A stretch of 29,464 nt of DNA from DASUNQ01 sp044866775 (GTDB taxonomy: Bacteria; Acidobacteriota; Thermoanaerobaculia; Multivoradales; UBA5704). The stretch covers positions 1 to 29,464 of the forward strand of contig JBIOUG010000030.1 in NCBI GenBank assembly GCA_044866775.1, in the 5' to 3' direction. The translations under genes were made by a program, and so were the position numbers. The notes beneath the pieces are model-generated. The model was not told the DNA's origin. It did not search any database and saw nothing but the letters and a program-made list of their open reading frames with translations. This document shows, piece by piece, positions 1-6,700 of this stretch (positions are counted from its first letter, which is position 1; each line of letters begins with the position of its first letter).

Positions 1-633
1 GACGGGCAGATCAAGATCGAGATGCACTTCCTGCCCGACATCTACGTCACCTGCGAGGTCTGCGGCGGCAAGCGCTACGACCGCGAGACCCTCGCGGTGC
101 GCTACAAGGGCCTCAACATCGCCGAGATCCTCGACTTGCCCGTCGAGCAGGCGCGCGAGTTCTTCCGCAACATCCCGGCGATCGACCGCATCCTCGAGAC
201 CTTGTGCGAGGTCGGCCTCGGCTACATTCGCCTCGGCCAGCCGGCGACGACCCTCTCGGGCGGCGAAGCGCAGCGCGTCAAGCTCTCCCGCGAGCTGTGC
301 AAGCGCTCGACCGGCCGCACCCTGTACCTCCTCGACGAGCCGACGACGGGCTTGCACTTCGACGACGTCGGCAAGCTCTTGAGCCTCCTCCACCGGTTGG
401 TCGACCTCGGCAACACCGTGGTCGTCATCGAGCACAACCTCGAGGTCATCAAGACCGCCGACTGGGTGATCGACCTCGGCCCCGAAGGCGGCGCGGCTGG
501 TGGGCGGGTGCTGGCAGCCGGGCCGCCGGAAGAGGTGGCGGCGACCGCGGGGAGCTATACGGGGGAGTACCTGGCGCGGGCGCTGCCGGAGGCGCGGCCG
601 CGGCGGCGGAGAGCGGCGGCTGGAGCTCACTGA
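1..633 (+). CDS. uvrA: UvrA, excinuclease ABC subunit A (3' part)
   Basis: C-terminal ~210 residues of UvrA, the DNA-damage recognition ATPase of nucleotide excision repair; the start lies outside the window. Visible parts are the CEVCGG half of the second zinc-binding module, the ABC signature LSGGEAQRVKLSREL, the Walker B stretch TLYLLDEPTTGLH, and the H-loop VVVIEHN followed by the typical DWVIDLGPEGG end. The tail (GSYTGEYLARALPEA, then an Arg/Ala-rich stretch) is the usual UvrA terminus slightly extended. The family is very strongly conserved, so the identification is secure. A diverged second copy of this tail lies about 120 bp downstream (see 751-933). Confidence 0.97.
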   Translation, partial: DGQIKIEMHFLPDIYVTCEVCGGKRYDRETLAVRYKGLNIAEILDLPVEQAREFFRNIPAIDRILETLCEVGLGYIRLGQPATTLSGGEAQRVKLSRELCKRSTGRTLYLLDEPTTGLHFDDVGKLLSLLHRLVDLGNTVVVIEHNLEVIKTADWVIDLGPEGGAAGGRVLAAGPPEEVAATAGSYTGEYLARALPEARPRRRRAAAGAH

Positions 634-653
634 GGTGGGCGCGGCTGCCACCG

Positions 654-659
654 TATAAT
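654..659 (+). promoter_or_regulatory. Possible -10 box upstream of the chimeric short ORF
   Basis: TATAAT lies 21 bp after the uvrA stop and about 25 bp before the ATG at 684. A purine-rich Shine-Dalgarno stretch (gaggaggaggg, about 669-679) sits between them. No clear -35 box is seen at the expected distance. The arrangement suggests the short ORF at 684 once had, or still has, its own promoter. Confidence 0.4.
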
Positions 660-683
660 CGCTTGTCGAGGAGGAGGGTAGCC

Positions 684-905
684 ATGTTGCCGACAGCCCG
701 TAAAGAACAGCTCCTCCGCGACCTCGATCAGCTCTCGCCGGACGGCGGGCGGACGGGTGCTCGTGGCTGGCCCGCCAGAGGAGGTGGCGATGACGCCGGG
801 GAGCTATTCGGGAGAGTACCTGGCGCGGGCACTGCCGGAGGCGCGGCGCGGCGGCGGCGAGCTACTGGCAGAGCCACTCAACGAAGTTGTTCGCCCAGGA
901 GCTGA
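684..905 (+). pseudogene. Short chimeric ORF: gene start fused to out-of-frame uvrA-tail copy
   Basis: The start is convincing: a strong GGAGGAGGG ribosome-binding site precedes the ATG. The first ~19 residues (MLPTARKEQLLRDLDQLSP) read like the amphipathic start of a small antitoxin-like or hypothetical protein. After residue 19 (near 741) the frame enters DNA homologous to the 3' end of uvrA but in another frame, giving low-complexity Gly/Ala/Arg sequence to the stop at 905. The most likely reading is a gene truncated by a rearrangement that joined its 5' end to a uvrA-like tail. It overlaps the 3' end of the KAP gene on the other strand. Expression as a 73-aa protein is possible but its function would be doubtful. 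Confidence 0.55.
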
Positions 906-933
906 AACTCGCCTCCCAATTCAAGCACCTTGA
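751..933 (+). pseudogene. Diverged duplicate of the uvrA 3' end
   Basis: Read in frame from 751, this segment encodes GRVLVAGPPEEVA, then PGSYSGEYLARALPEARR. It matches the tail of the upstream uvrA (GRVLAAGPPEEVA, GSYTGEYLARALPEARP) nearly residue for residue, while silent and some other bases differ. Homology fades after about 850, though the frame stays open to TGA at 931-933. Because it is diverged and not identical, it looks like the relic of a second uvrA paralogue or an old recombination scar, not a recent tandem duplication. It has no start codon of its own in a sensible context. Confidence 0.75.
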
Positions 934-2329
934 GCACCCGGCGCCAATGCTCCAATCGGCAGAATCTCTCCTGGCTCCGCTGCAGGTAACCCTCGACGTG
1001 TTCGACAACTCTGGCACTGCGTTTATCACCACTCTCCGCTCTCTTTCTATGGTCCTGTAACCGCGCAGAAGTCCAAGGTTGCTTGTCCTCGCGATTCATC
1101 GACTCTCGCCGATCGCCCTCGAGACCCAAGAGCCTAGCTTCCATTTCCGCTGATTCCGCCTCGAGTCTCCACCGGTAAGGATCAGCAGCCTCGAGTTCGC
1201 CAAGAATATCGTCGGCTGTTCGCTCCCCAGTTAGGAACTGAGCGTACAGCCGCGGCTTCCATTCGCGCACTACCAGCAGCGCGGCGTACACGACCGGATC
1301 ATCGTGGCGGTGGCCCTGACCGAGGATCCGTAGGACGAGCGCTGTCCGGGTTAAGCACCGCTGCTGCTGACGAAGGGAGAAGCCGAGGTAGCTCATCAGA
1401 AAGGCGACGCGATCGTTGACGGCCTGCCAGTCGCCGATTCCGAGCTGCTTCACCAGGTATTTGGCGTATTCCTTTGGAGTAGGGTCTGCTAGTCGGTATC
1501 CGAGGTGGAAGAAACGACCCAAGTACCCTTCTGCGTCGAAATCTTGGCCGTAGATCGCCTTCAGCGAGTGCGCGAGTTGCTCCAGGTGGACAGAGAAGAC
1601 GAAAACGACGCCAGGTACTTCCAGGAGGTGCTTGATCCGCTCAAGCAGCTCGACAGCGAACGTGGGTCTGCACCGGTCGAGCTCGTCAACGAAGAAGACG
1701 AGCGCCTTGGCGCCTGCGACCTGGGCTACAGCTTGCTCCAGCGTCTTGCGAAATTCTTCCACCTCGTCTCGATTCCGCCGATACTCATCGATGGCCTTCT
1801 CGACGACCCTCTCGGCGGTTTCGGAGAGGGCCTTTTCTAGGTCCTCTGGGCTGACACCGAGACCTCGTAGATCCTCTGGGCGGACGTCGACGAGTCCGGC
1901 CGTCAACAACCGCACTGCGATCGGAGTCGCCTTCTTGATGATGACGCTAGTCGTGCTCTTGAGTTTCCTGTATGTCTTTTGCGCCGCCGCTCGCGTCGGC
2001 GGAAGTAGCGAACCGATTTCGCCTACCAAAGCCACCAGCGGGTCAGCGATGTAATCCGTCTCCCATGCGTTGAAGTACACTGTCTTATACAGCTCATTCT
2101 GGAGGTGCTGGCGCCACATGCGAACGAACGTCGTCTTCCCTGTCCCCCACGCGGCGTCCAGGCTGAGCACAAAAGGTGTCGGGCTGTGTTCGAGAAGGAT
2201 CGTAAGCTGCTCGATCTCAGCTTTGCGACCAAGCCGATCCTCGGCAAACGGATCTTCAGGTGAGATCGTGACTTCTGGCGGAAGCAGCGGCCACCTACCA
2301 CGAGAAGGTGCGTTGTCGTTGGGGGTCAT
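878..2329 (-). CDS. KAP-family P-loop NTPase
   Basis: 483-residue protein of the KAP NTPase family. Walker A is DAAWGTGKTT (residues ~58-67). The family-typical FNAWETD follows at ~87-93, and Walker B is ALVFFVDELDRC (~209-220) with the characteristic LLERIKHLLEVPGVVFVFSV after it. KAP proteins are predicted ATPases, often membrane-associated and often found in accessory or defence loci. Here only a mildly hydrophobic stretch lies between the Walker motifs (~126-150), so membrane anchoring is uncertain. ATG at 2329 was chosen over an in-frame TTG at 2344 because it is a standard codon; no clear Shine-Dalgarno favours either. The 3' end overlaps the uvrA-tail relic. It neighbours a toxin-antitoxin pair on the same strand, separated by ~140 bp. 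Confidence 0.88.
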   Translation of the reverse strand: MTPNDNAPSRGRWPLLPPEVTISPEDPFAEDRLGRKAEIEQLTILLEHSPTPFVLSLDAAWGTGKTTFVRMWRQHLQNELYKTVYFNAWETDYIADPLVALVGEIGSLLPPTRAAAQKTYRKLKSTTSVIIKKATPIAVRLLTAGLVDVRPEDLRGLGVSPEDLEKALSETAERVVEKAIDEYRRNRDEVEEFRKTLEQAVAQVAGAKALVFFVDELDRCRPTFAVELLERIKHLLEVPGVVFVFSVHLEQLAHSLKAIYGQDFDAEGYLGRFFHLGYRLADPTPKEYAKYLVKQLGIGDWQAVNDRVAFLMSYLGFSLRQQQRCLTRTALVLRILGQGHRHDDPVVYAALLVVREWKPRLYAQFLTGERTADDILGELEAADPYRWRLEAESAEMEARLLGLEGDRRESMNREDKQPWTSARLQDHRKRAESGDKRSARVVEHVEGYLQRSQERFCRLEHWRRVLKVLELGGEFQLLGEQLR

Positions 2330-2471
2330 CGCCACGAGAATCAAGAGTCGGCAGGGCGGTATGCAATCCTACAATGGTCAGAGCAGTATCTGAGCCTGAC
2401 GCGGCGACCGCCTCCAGGTGGGCTGCACGAGGTGCAGATAGGGCGTCCCGGGGCCCGGTACGTCACCGGCC

Positions 2472-3236
2472 CTACATTGCCGGTGATGGCAACGCGCCCT
2501 CGATCTCGAACTGCTCCCTGGGGAAGCGGTAGGCCTTGTGCTCGAAGACGTCGCGCTGGGCGAACTCCACCGCCTCACGCGTAGCCACGCAGTACCAGGT
2601 CACAGGTGGATCGGGGCGCTGCTTCGCGAATGCCCGCGGCGTGAACAGCCCCAGGTTCGCTCCTCCCGCTCGATCCCGGGCAGAGCGGTAGCGAAGAGCC
2701 TCGATTCCTGCGGCGCGCAGGTCCTGGCCGAGCCGCTGGGAAGCGGCGTAGGAAACCGGTGAGGAGATCTCCGCCTCGAACGCGGCGAAGGGCTCCTGCA
2801 TCAGGTCCACTCCTCGTGCCGTCTGCACCCGGGCCTTGAAGGCGGACACATCCACCATCACTGGCTCCAGCTCTGCCTTCGTCCCCTCCAGGAACAGCAG
2901 TCGGTAGTAAGCGGCTTCGGCGAAGGCCGTCAGAATCTCCTCCGCCCCGTACCAGATTCCGCGCGCGGCGCGGGTGCCGAAGCGCGAGCCATGGCGGAGG
3001 GGCGGATAACGGAACGGCGTGGCAAGAAGGTAGTGGAGCCCCTCGAACTCCGGCTCCGGCGGCAGCGGCGGCTTGACCCTTTCGATCAGCTCTTCCAGGA
3101 GCTGCTGCTCGGCGTCCGAGTCAACCAGCTTGCGGGTGGAGATGACGTGCTGCGCTTCCACTACCCGCCAGGGCCGGGCCTCGAGGTTCCCCGGCTCAAC
3201 CCTGGCCGCGCAGCGCGTCCAGATAGTCGGCGACAC
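2472..3236 (-). CDS. RES-domain toxin (NAD+-degrading family)
   Basis: 254-residue RES-domain protein. Proteins of this family (for example MbcT) act as toxins that break down NAD+. The likely family residues are Arg85 (in GSRFGTR), Glu107 (in FAEAAYYRLLF) and Ser185 (in LRYRSAR). The N-terminal WRVVEAQH...STRKLVDS...EQ..LEELIE block is the usual lead-in of this toxin type. The start is GTG at 3236, since conserved sequence begins soon after it, so toxin and antitoxin frames overlap by 41 bp. No other in-frame start precedes the conserved WRVVEAQH block. It is coupled to the upstream antitoxin, an antitoxin-first order typical of RES-Xre pairs. Confidence 0.88.
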   Translation of the reverse strand: MSPTIWTRCAARVEPGNLEARPWRVVEAQHVISTRKLVDSDAEQQLLEELIERVKPPLPPEPEFEGLHYLLATPFRYPPLRHGSRFGTRAARGIWYGAEEILTAFAEAAYYRLLFLEGTKAELEPVMVDVSAFKARVQTARGVDLMQEPFAAFEAEISSPVSYAASQRLGQDLRAAGIEALRYRSARDRAGGANLGLFTPRAFAKQRPDPPVTWYCVATREAVEFAQRDVFEHKAYRFPREQFEIEGALPSPAM

Positions 3237-3570
3237 GGACCAGGCCCTGGGTGGTCTGGATAAGTCCTGCGGGCACTCCGGCTAAATGGTCGTTGTACGC
3301 CCGCAACCACCGCCGGCACTTCTCCGCGTCGCCGCCCAGAAGGGCGTCCAGGCTGCGAAAGACTCGCAGGAAGAGGAGGGCCAGCTCACCCTCCTTGGTC
3401 TCGGGATCGATGGTCCGCTGGCGGTTGGAGATCCGCGACAAGGACGAGGCGCTGACGCCCAGCACGGCAGCGAGCTCCCGCCCCGAGAAGCCTAGGAGAT
3501 CCGCAGCCCGCTCGGTAGCCTTGGTGAGCACCGTAGGGGCTGAGGACCGCGATGACAGCTCGACGCTCAT
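3196..3570 (-). CDS. Xre/MbcA/ParS-type antitoxin
   Basis: 124-residue antitoxin of the RES-Xre system. The N-terminal half holds an Xre-like helix-turn-helix (GFSGRELAAVLGVSASSLSRI). The C-terminal half holds the DUF2384-type toxin-binding module, ending W..AYNDHLAGVPAGLIQTTQGLVRVADYLDALRG. Such antitoxins neutralise the RES toxin and repress their own operon. The start is ATG at 3570. No Shine-Dalgarno is present and the -10 box ends only 10 bp upstream, so the mRNA may be nearly leaderless. The gene overlaps the toxin gene by 41 bp. Confidence 0.88.
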   Translation of the reverse strand: MSVELSSRSSAPTVLTKATERAADLLGFSGRELAAVLGVSASSLSRISNRQRTIDPETKEGELALLFLRVFRSLDALLGGDAEKCRRWLRAYNDHLAGVPAGLIQTTQGLVRVADYLDALRGQG

Positions 3571-3609
3571 TGCAGGTGAAATTCTAGAGCCTTACGCTGC
3601 CGATTGCAA
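3570..3609 (-). promoter_or_regulatory. Toxin-antitoxin promoter and possible operator
   Basis: On the minus strand, TTGCAA (3604-3609) and TAGAAT (3581-3586) are separated by exactly 17 bp, a good sigma70-type promoter for the Xre-RES operon. The predicted transcription start falls about 3-5 bases before the ATG at 3570. A second copy of the TTGCA motif (3570-3574) lies at the start codon, so the two could form half-sites for autorepression by the Xre antitoxin. The promoter is supported by the spacing; the operator is inferred. Confidence 0.6.
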
Positions 3610-3721
3610 GCACCCAGTTGGGAGAAGCGCCGGCGGCGGCGAATGGCCCGGACTCCCGAAGTACGGGGAGGCTGAGCCTTGGAATGCCATCTTGCGCGCG
3701 AAACCCGAAGGAGACCCCCCA

Positions 3722-4189
3722 GTGCTCAGGATCGCCACGCTTGCTCTCGCCTTCGCCCTCGTTGTCAGTCCCGCCCGGGCAGCGGAGCCCGCACTCTACG
3801 GCTCCGCCGTCACCGTGACCGAACCGACCCCGATCGCGGCGATCCTCGACTCCCCGGCCGAGTACGACGGGCGGCTGGTGCGGGTCGAAGGTAAGGTCTC
3901 GGGGGTCTGCGCGATGGCGGGCTGCTGGATGGAGCTCGAGGACGAGGCGCGCCGGCGCGTCCGGATCAAGGTCGAGGACGGCGTCATCGTCTTCCCGGCC
4001 GACGCGGTCGGTCGCAAGGCCGTCGCCCAGGGGAAGGCGCGGGTCGAGACGCTGAGCCGCGAGCGCTACGTGGCCTGGCGGAAGCACCTGGCCGAGGAGA
4101 CGGGGACGACGTTCGACGAGGCGGCCGTCGGCGATGGCCCGTTTCAGGTCGTGCAGATCGCCGGCACCGGCGCCGCGATCGGCGACTGA
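3722..4189 (+). CDS. DUF4920-type secreted protein
   Basis: 155-residue exported protein. The GTG start at 3722 is preceded by AAGGAGA at good spacing. It opens a signal peptide (VLRIATLALAFALVVSPARA) with a likely cleavage after ARA. The mature part has an OB-like pattern: 'YDGRLVRVEGKVSGVCAMAGCWMELED', then 'RIKVEDGVIVFPADAVGRKAVAQGK'. The CAMAGCWMEL cysteine pair and 'VFPADAVG' are typical of the DUF4920 family, whose function is not established. It starts divergently from the toxin-antitoxin operon. Confidence 0.82.
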   Translation: MLRIATLALAFALVVSPARAAEPALYGSAVTVTEPTPIAAILDSPAEYDGRLVRVEGKVSGVCAMAGCWMELEDEARRRVRIKVEDGVIVFPADAVGRKAVAQGKARVETLSRERYVAWRKHLAEETGTTFDEAAVGDGPFQVVQIAGTGAAIGD

Positions 4190-4221
4190 CGGCGCGCAGG
4201 CTTGCCCGGTTTCTCGTCACC

Positions 4222-4350
4222 TCAGAGGGGGTCGATCCGCACCTCGGGATGAAGCGCGGCGAGCCGCTCGAGGTTCTCGCTGTCGCCGGTGAGAATCCGG
4301 CCCGGACCGTCTCGGCCACGACCACCACCGGCACCTCGACCGGCGAAGAG
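4222..4350 (-). pseudogene. VapC-like PIN-domain remnant
   Basis: On the minus strand the last 26 codons before TGA (4222-4224) read GRILTGDSENLERLAALHPEVRIDPL, which looks like the end of a VapC PIN-domain toxin (the TGD...L..L motif and a final valine/isoleucine-rich strand). Immediately upstream, in a different frame, lies VEVPVVVVAETVRAG, resembling the middle of the same fold ('VPVVVLAEVVRG'). The ~50 residues expected between them are missing and the frames do not match, so this is a deleted and frameshifted relic. No matching VapB antitoxin is visible in the next ~110 bp. The assignment rests on pattern resemblance only. Confidence 0.55.
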
Positions 4351-4928
4351 AGTGAGAGGCGCGATGGCGGCCGGCCGCGGCCTCCCCGCCCGCCTCGAAG
4401 CCGCCGCCCGCCGGCCGGCGCATCGCCTTCGCGAGCGGCGAGGAGTAGCCTCCCTCCCAAAGGAGGGGAGCCATGAGCTGCAATGAGAAGCCGTGCCGGG
4501 AGGTGACCTACACCTTCGTCGTCACCCTGGGAAGCTTCGCGACGGTGCCCGGGTCCGAGGGCTTACCGTGCCCTTCGCCACCGGACCCCACCCAGATCGA
4601 CGAGATCAAGGACAAGATTCTCGCGCGGCTGCGGGCGCTGTTCCCCGACCAGATGCCGAGCTGCGACAAGAACTGCCGCTGCGAGTTCGACGCGACGGTG
4701 GTGAAGCAGCTCGAGCGCACGATCCCGGAGCGGACCTACCGTACGAGCAGCGCACCCGATACGCCGGTCCAGTTCTGCCACTACACGGTCGGCGCGACCG
4801 CCAGGATCACCCGCACCACGAAACAGGGCACCTGCGAGGCGACCCAGGACGCCGTCGACCAGGCGTTCCCGAAGAAGGCCGAGGGGAAGACGAAGACCGG
4901 CAAGAGCCCGGCCAAGCAGGCGCCGAAG

Positions 4929-4936
4929 AAACCAAG
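4929..4936. repeat. Left 8-bp target-site duplication
   Basis: AAACCAAG immediately outside the left inverted terminus. It is identical to 10670-10677, immediately outside the right terminus, in the same orientation. Eight-base duplications are the known signature of IS1595-family insertion. Confidence 0.93.
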
Positions 4937-4960
4937 GGTAACAACATACTTGACTCACCC
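4937..4960 (+). repeat. Left inverted terminal repeat of the transposon
   Basis: 24-bp terminus beginning GGTAACAACATACTTGACTC. It matches the right terminus at 22 of 24 positions; the differences are at positions 7 and 9. It includes a TTGACT -35 box of an inward-facing promoter. Confidence 0.92.
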
Positions 4961-4979
4961 TGCCGGGGGCGGCTATGCT
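4950..4979 (+). promoter_or_regulatory. Inward promoter at left transposon end
   Basis: TTGACT (4950-4955) lies inside the inverted repeat and TATGCT (4974-4979) 18 bp further in. Transcription would start near 4986 and run into the HEPN-like gene at 5104. The matching box pair at the right end drives the transposase, so the two termini carry mirror-image promoters. Confidence 0.65.
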
Positions 4980-5103
4980 CCTGACTGACCCCGCCGTCCG
5001 CTCGGCCGTCTCGGGGGAGGGAGGGGCCAGCGGCTTCCCCTCCGGCGGCACTCTCGCCCCGTGGGTTCGGGAGCCGCACAGGCTCTGGAGCCTGCTGGAG
5101 ATT

Positions 5104-5904
5104 ATGGAGCGCTTCCATCCCGAGCCGCTTCTGGAGCTTTCAGGGTCATTAGGCTTGTTCCGTCTGATGCCGCGCCGCATCAGCCACTTTTGGGGAATTT
5201 CTTCAGAGCTAAGTTTTACCTTCTCTGCCAGGCTGCAAGGCGAGCTCAGAGAAGAAGTGCTCGCGGTTGAGCGCGACTGTCTCGCTATTGGCCTCCCTGT
5301 CTCGGCCAAGGCGGCGCAAGCCGCACTTCAAGAGCTGGCGTCTTCAAAACCTTCTTGGCAAGAGTTCAGTAGGCTGGCCGAGGATTTACATGGTCGCCTG
5401 CGAGATGAAATCTCCTCCGTGACGTTCCTGGCGTTGAACCTCCGCGAAGCTGAACTCTATGGCGGCCCGCGCAAGGAGTGGGAGGGCGTTCTAGGGGCAT
5501 TCAAGGACACCGTCTACGATGTAGAAGAAGCCGCAAAGTGTCTCGCCTTGGAGCGAAGCACCGCCGCAGTCTTCCACCTCATGCGGATTATCGAGACCGG
5601 TCTCCGCGCTCTCGGGAAGGCGCTCAACGATCCAACGCTGGACCCGAAGACGAATCCGAGCTGGGACAAGATCTTGAAACGTGCGGAGAGGGAGCTACAG
5701 AAACCGCGCTCTGATCGGAGTCCGGAGTGGGTCGCCGAGGAGCAGTTCTATTCCACCGCGACCGCCAACATACGTGCCGTGCAGTACGCGTGGCGGAATC
5801 CAACGCTCCACATCGAACGCTCCTACAATGCCGAAGAGGCACGGGAGGTATTCGCCGCCGTTCGCTCCTTTATGCGCCACTTGGCGACGAAGCTATCCGA
5901 ATGA
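5104..5904 (+). CDS. HEPN-like hypothetical protein (transposon cargo)
   Basis: 266-residue, mostly helical protein of unknown function. The C-terminal ~130 residues (from EEAAKCLALERSTAAVFHLMRI to the end) resemble a HEPN-type domain. They contain an R-x4-H motif in WRNPTLH (Arg231, His236) followed by YNAEEAREVFAAVRSFMRHLA. HEPN domains often act as RNases in toxin and abortive-infection systems, so an RNA-cleaving role is a fair inference but not shown. Start: an in-frame ATG at 4975 lies inside the -10 box of the terminus promoter and cannot be used by that transcript. ATG 5104 has GGAG 5 bases upstream. The gene is less GC-rich than the flanking chromosome. Confidence 0.72.
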   Translation: MERFHPEPLLELSGSLGLFRLMPRRISHFWGISSELSFTFSARLQGELREEVLAVERDCLAIGLPVSAKAAQAALQELASSKPSWQEFSRLAEDLHGRLRDEISSVTFLALNLREAELYGGPRKEWEGVLGAFKDTVYDVEEAAKCLALERSTAAVFHLMRIIETGLRALGKALNDPTLDPKTNPSWDKILKRAERELQKPRSDRSPEWVAEEQFYSTATANIRAVQYAWRNPTLHIERSYNAEEAREVFAAVRSFMRHLATKLSE

Positions 5905-5921
5905 GACGCAACGCCACGGAC

Positions 5922-6257
5922 TCATTTCGGCGGCCCCGCCAGCAACAGCAGCCCGGACGCGAGCCGGAGCGCGGCGCCGACAACTTCGCCCCGAAGCCGG
6001 TCCTCCGCCGCGTCCGCCGGCCGTTCGCCCCGCAGGACGCGCACCAGCGCCCGGACCGTGGCGAGGTCCGCGAGCGTGTAACTCATGGCCCCGAGCAGCG
6101 TTTCCAGGGTCCGCAGCTCGGGCTCTTTCCGCCCGCGCTCGTACTCGCAGATAGCGGAGCTTGGACAGCCGCTCGCAGCGGCGAGGTCGCGTTGATTCAG
6201 GCCGCGGATGATGCGGAGCACCGCGAGCGCCGTAGGGATGTCGCCGGAGTAGCTCAT
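5922..6257 (-). CDS. Xre-family HTH regulator (transposon cargo)
   Basis: 111-residue protein with one N-terminal Xre-type helix-turn-helix: ALAVLRIIRGLNQRDLAAASGCPSSAICEYERGRKEPELRTLETLL (residues ~11-56). A helical, Ala/Leu-rich tail follows. It is the last gene of a three-gene operon; its ATG lies 2 bp after the upstream stop (tag-cc-atg). It probably regulates the operon or serves as the antitoxin-like member. It converges with the HEPN-like gene, with only 17 bp between the ends. Confidence 0.75.
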   Translation of the reverse strand: MSYSGDIPTALAVLRIIRGLNQRDLAAASGCPSSAICEYERGRKEPELRTLETLLGAMSYTLADLATVRALVRVLRGERPADAAEDRLRGEVVGAALRLASGLLLLAGPPK

Positions 6258-6259
6258 GG

Positions 6260-6700
6260 CTACGCCGCTCCCGTCTGCGGCGCCAGCGCCGCTTCGATCG
6301 CATCCGCGATCTTGGCGACACGCCGCGCCGCTCGCCGCGCGAGCTTGCAGAGGCGCCACGTCTCGCGGTCCCTCTCCCACTCCATAACCAGCGTGTCTTT
6401 GTTTATTGCCTCGACAACATCCCAGAGGAAGCCTTGCAGGTGACGGAGGTCGCCGGCAGCGGCGCGAAGCTGGTGGAGAGTGAGCGGCTCGGGCGGACTC
6501 GGGAAGATGGGATCGGTTGCCCCTTCTCGCTCAATCTCGGCGAGCATGGCGCCGAGCGCGCGCAAGGCGCCGTTGTGCTGTGGACTGGTGAAGCCGAGCA
6601 GGAACGTCTCGCGGAAGGCGGCATGCTCCCGCCAGTCCTCGGGCTTGACGGTGGGCGGCAGGACCGGGACGCGGCGGCCGGAGGAATCGACGCGGTTCAC
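6260..6700 (-). CDS. Hypothetical protein, middle gene of HTH operon (transposon cargo)
   Basis: 146-residue protein that I do not recognise. The GTG start at 6700 overlaps the previous stop as GTGA, a classic translational-coupling arrangement. The long open frame upstream of this GTG is a shadow of the preceding gene. The protein is predicted soluble and mainly helical. It has a Pro-rich segment (PIFPSPPEPLTLHQLRAAAGDLRHL) and a basic C-terminal helix (CKLARRAARRVAKIADAIEAAL). Its function is unknown. Tight coupling on both sides suggests it works with its two neighbours. Confidence 0.65.
   Translation of the reverse strand: MNRVDSSGRRVPVLPPTVKPEDWREHAAFRETFLLGFTSPQHNGALRALGAMLAEIEREGATDPIFPSPPEPLTLHQLRAAAGDLRHLQGFLWDVVEAINKDTLVMEWERDRETWRLCKLARRAARRVAKIADAIEAALAPQTGAA

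Larger units (their letters stand above)
4473..4988 (+). pseudogene. Cysteine-rich hypothetical gene interrupted by a transposon (5' part)
   Basis: A strong AAAGGAGGGG ribosome-binding site precedes ATG 4473. The product is unknown: a small soluble protein with paired cysteines (MSCNEKPC, PSCDKNCRCEF) and a Lys/Pro/Ala-rich C-terminal stretch. Native sequence stops at 4936, the end of the target duplication. The current frame runs on into the transposon terminus and stops at 4988 (171 aa). Joining 4473-4936 to 10678-10726 restores an uninterrupted frame of 170 residues. It ends SAAKKAKAPARRQTRR, a natural continuation of the basic tail. The gene may still give a near-full-length product with an altered last ~17 residues. 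Confidence 0.85.

Noticed and set aside
4975..5103. N-terminal extension of the HEPN-like protein from ATG 4975
   Set aside because: That ATG lies in the -10 box of the terminus promoter, and the 43 extra residues are low-complexity. ATG 5104 has a ribosome-binding site.
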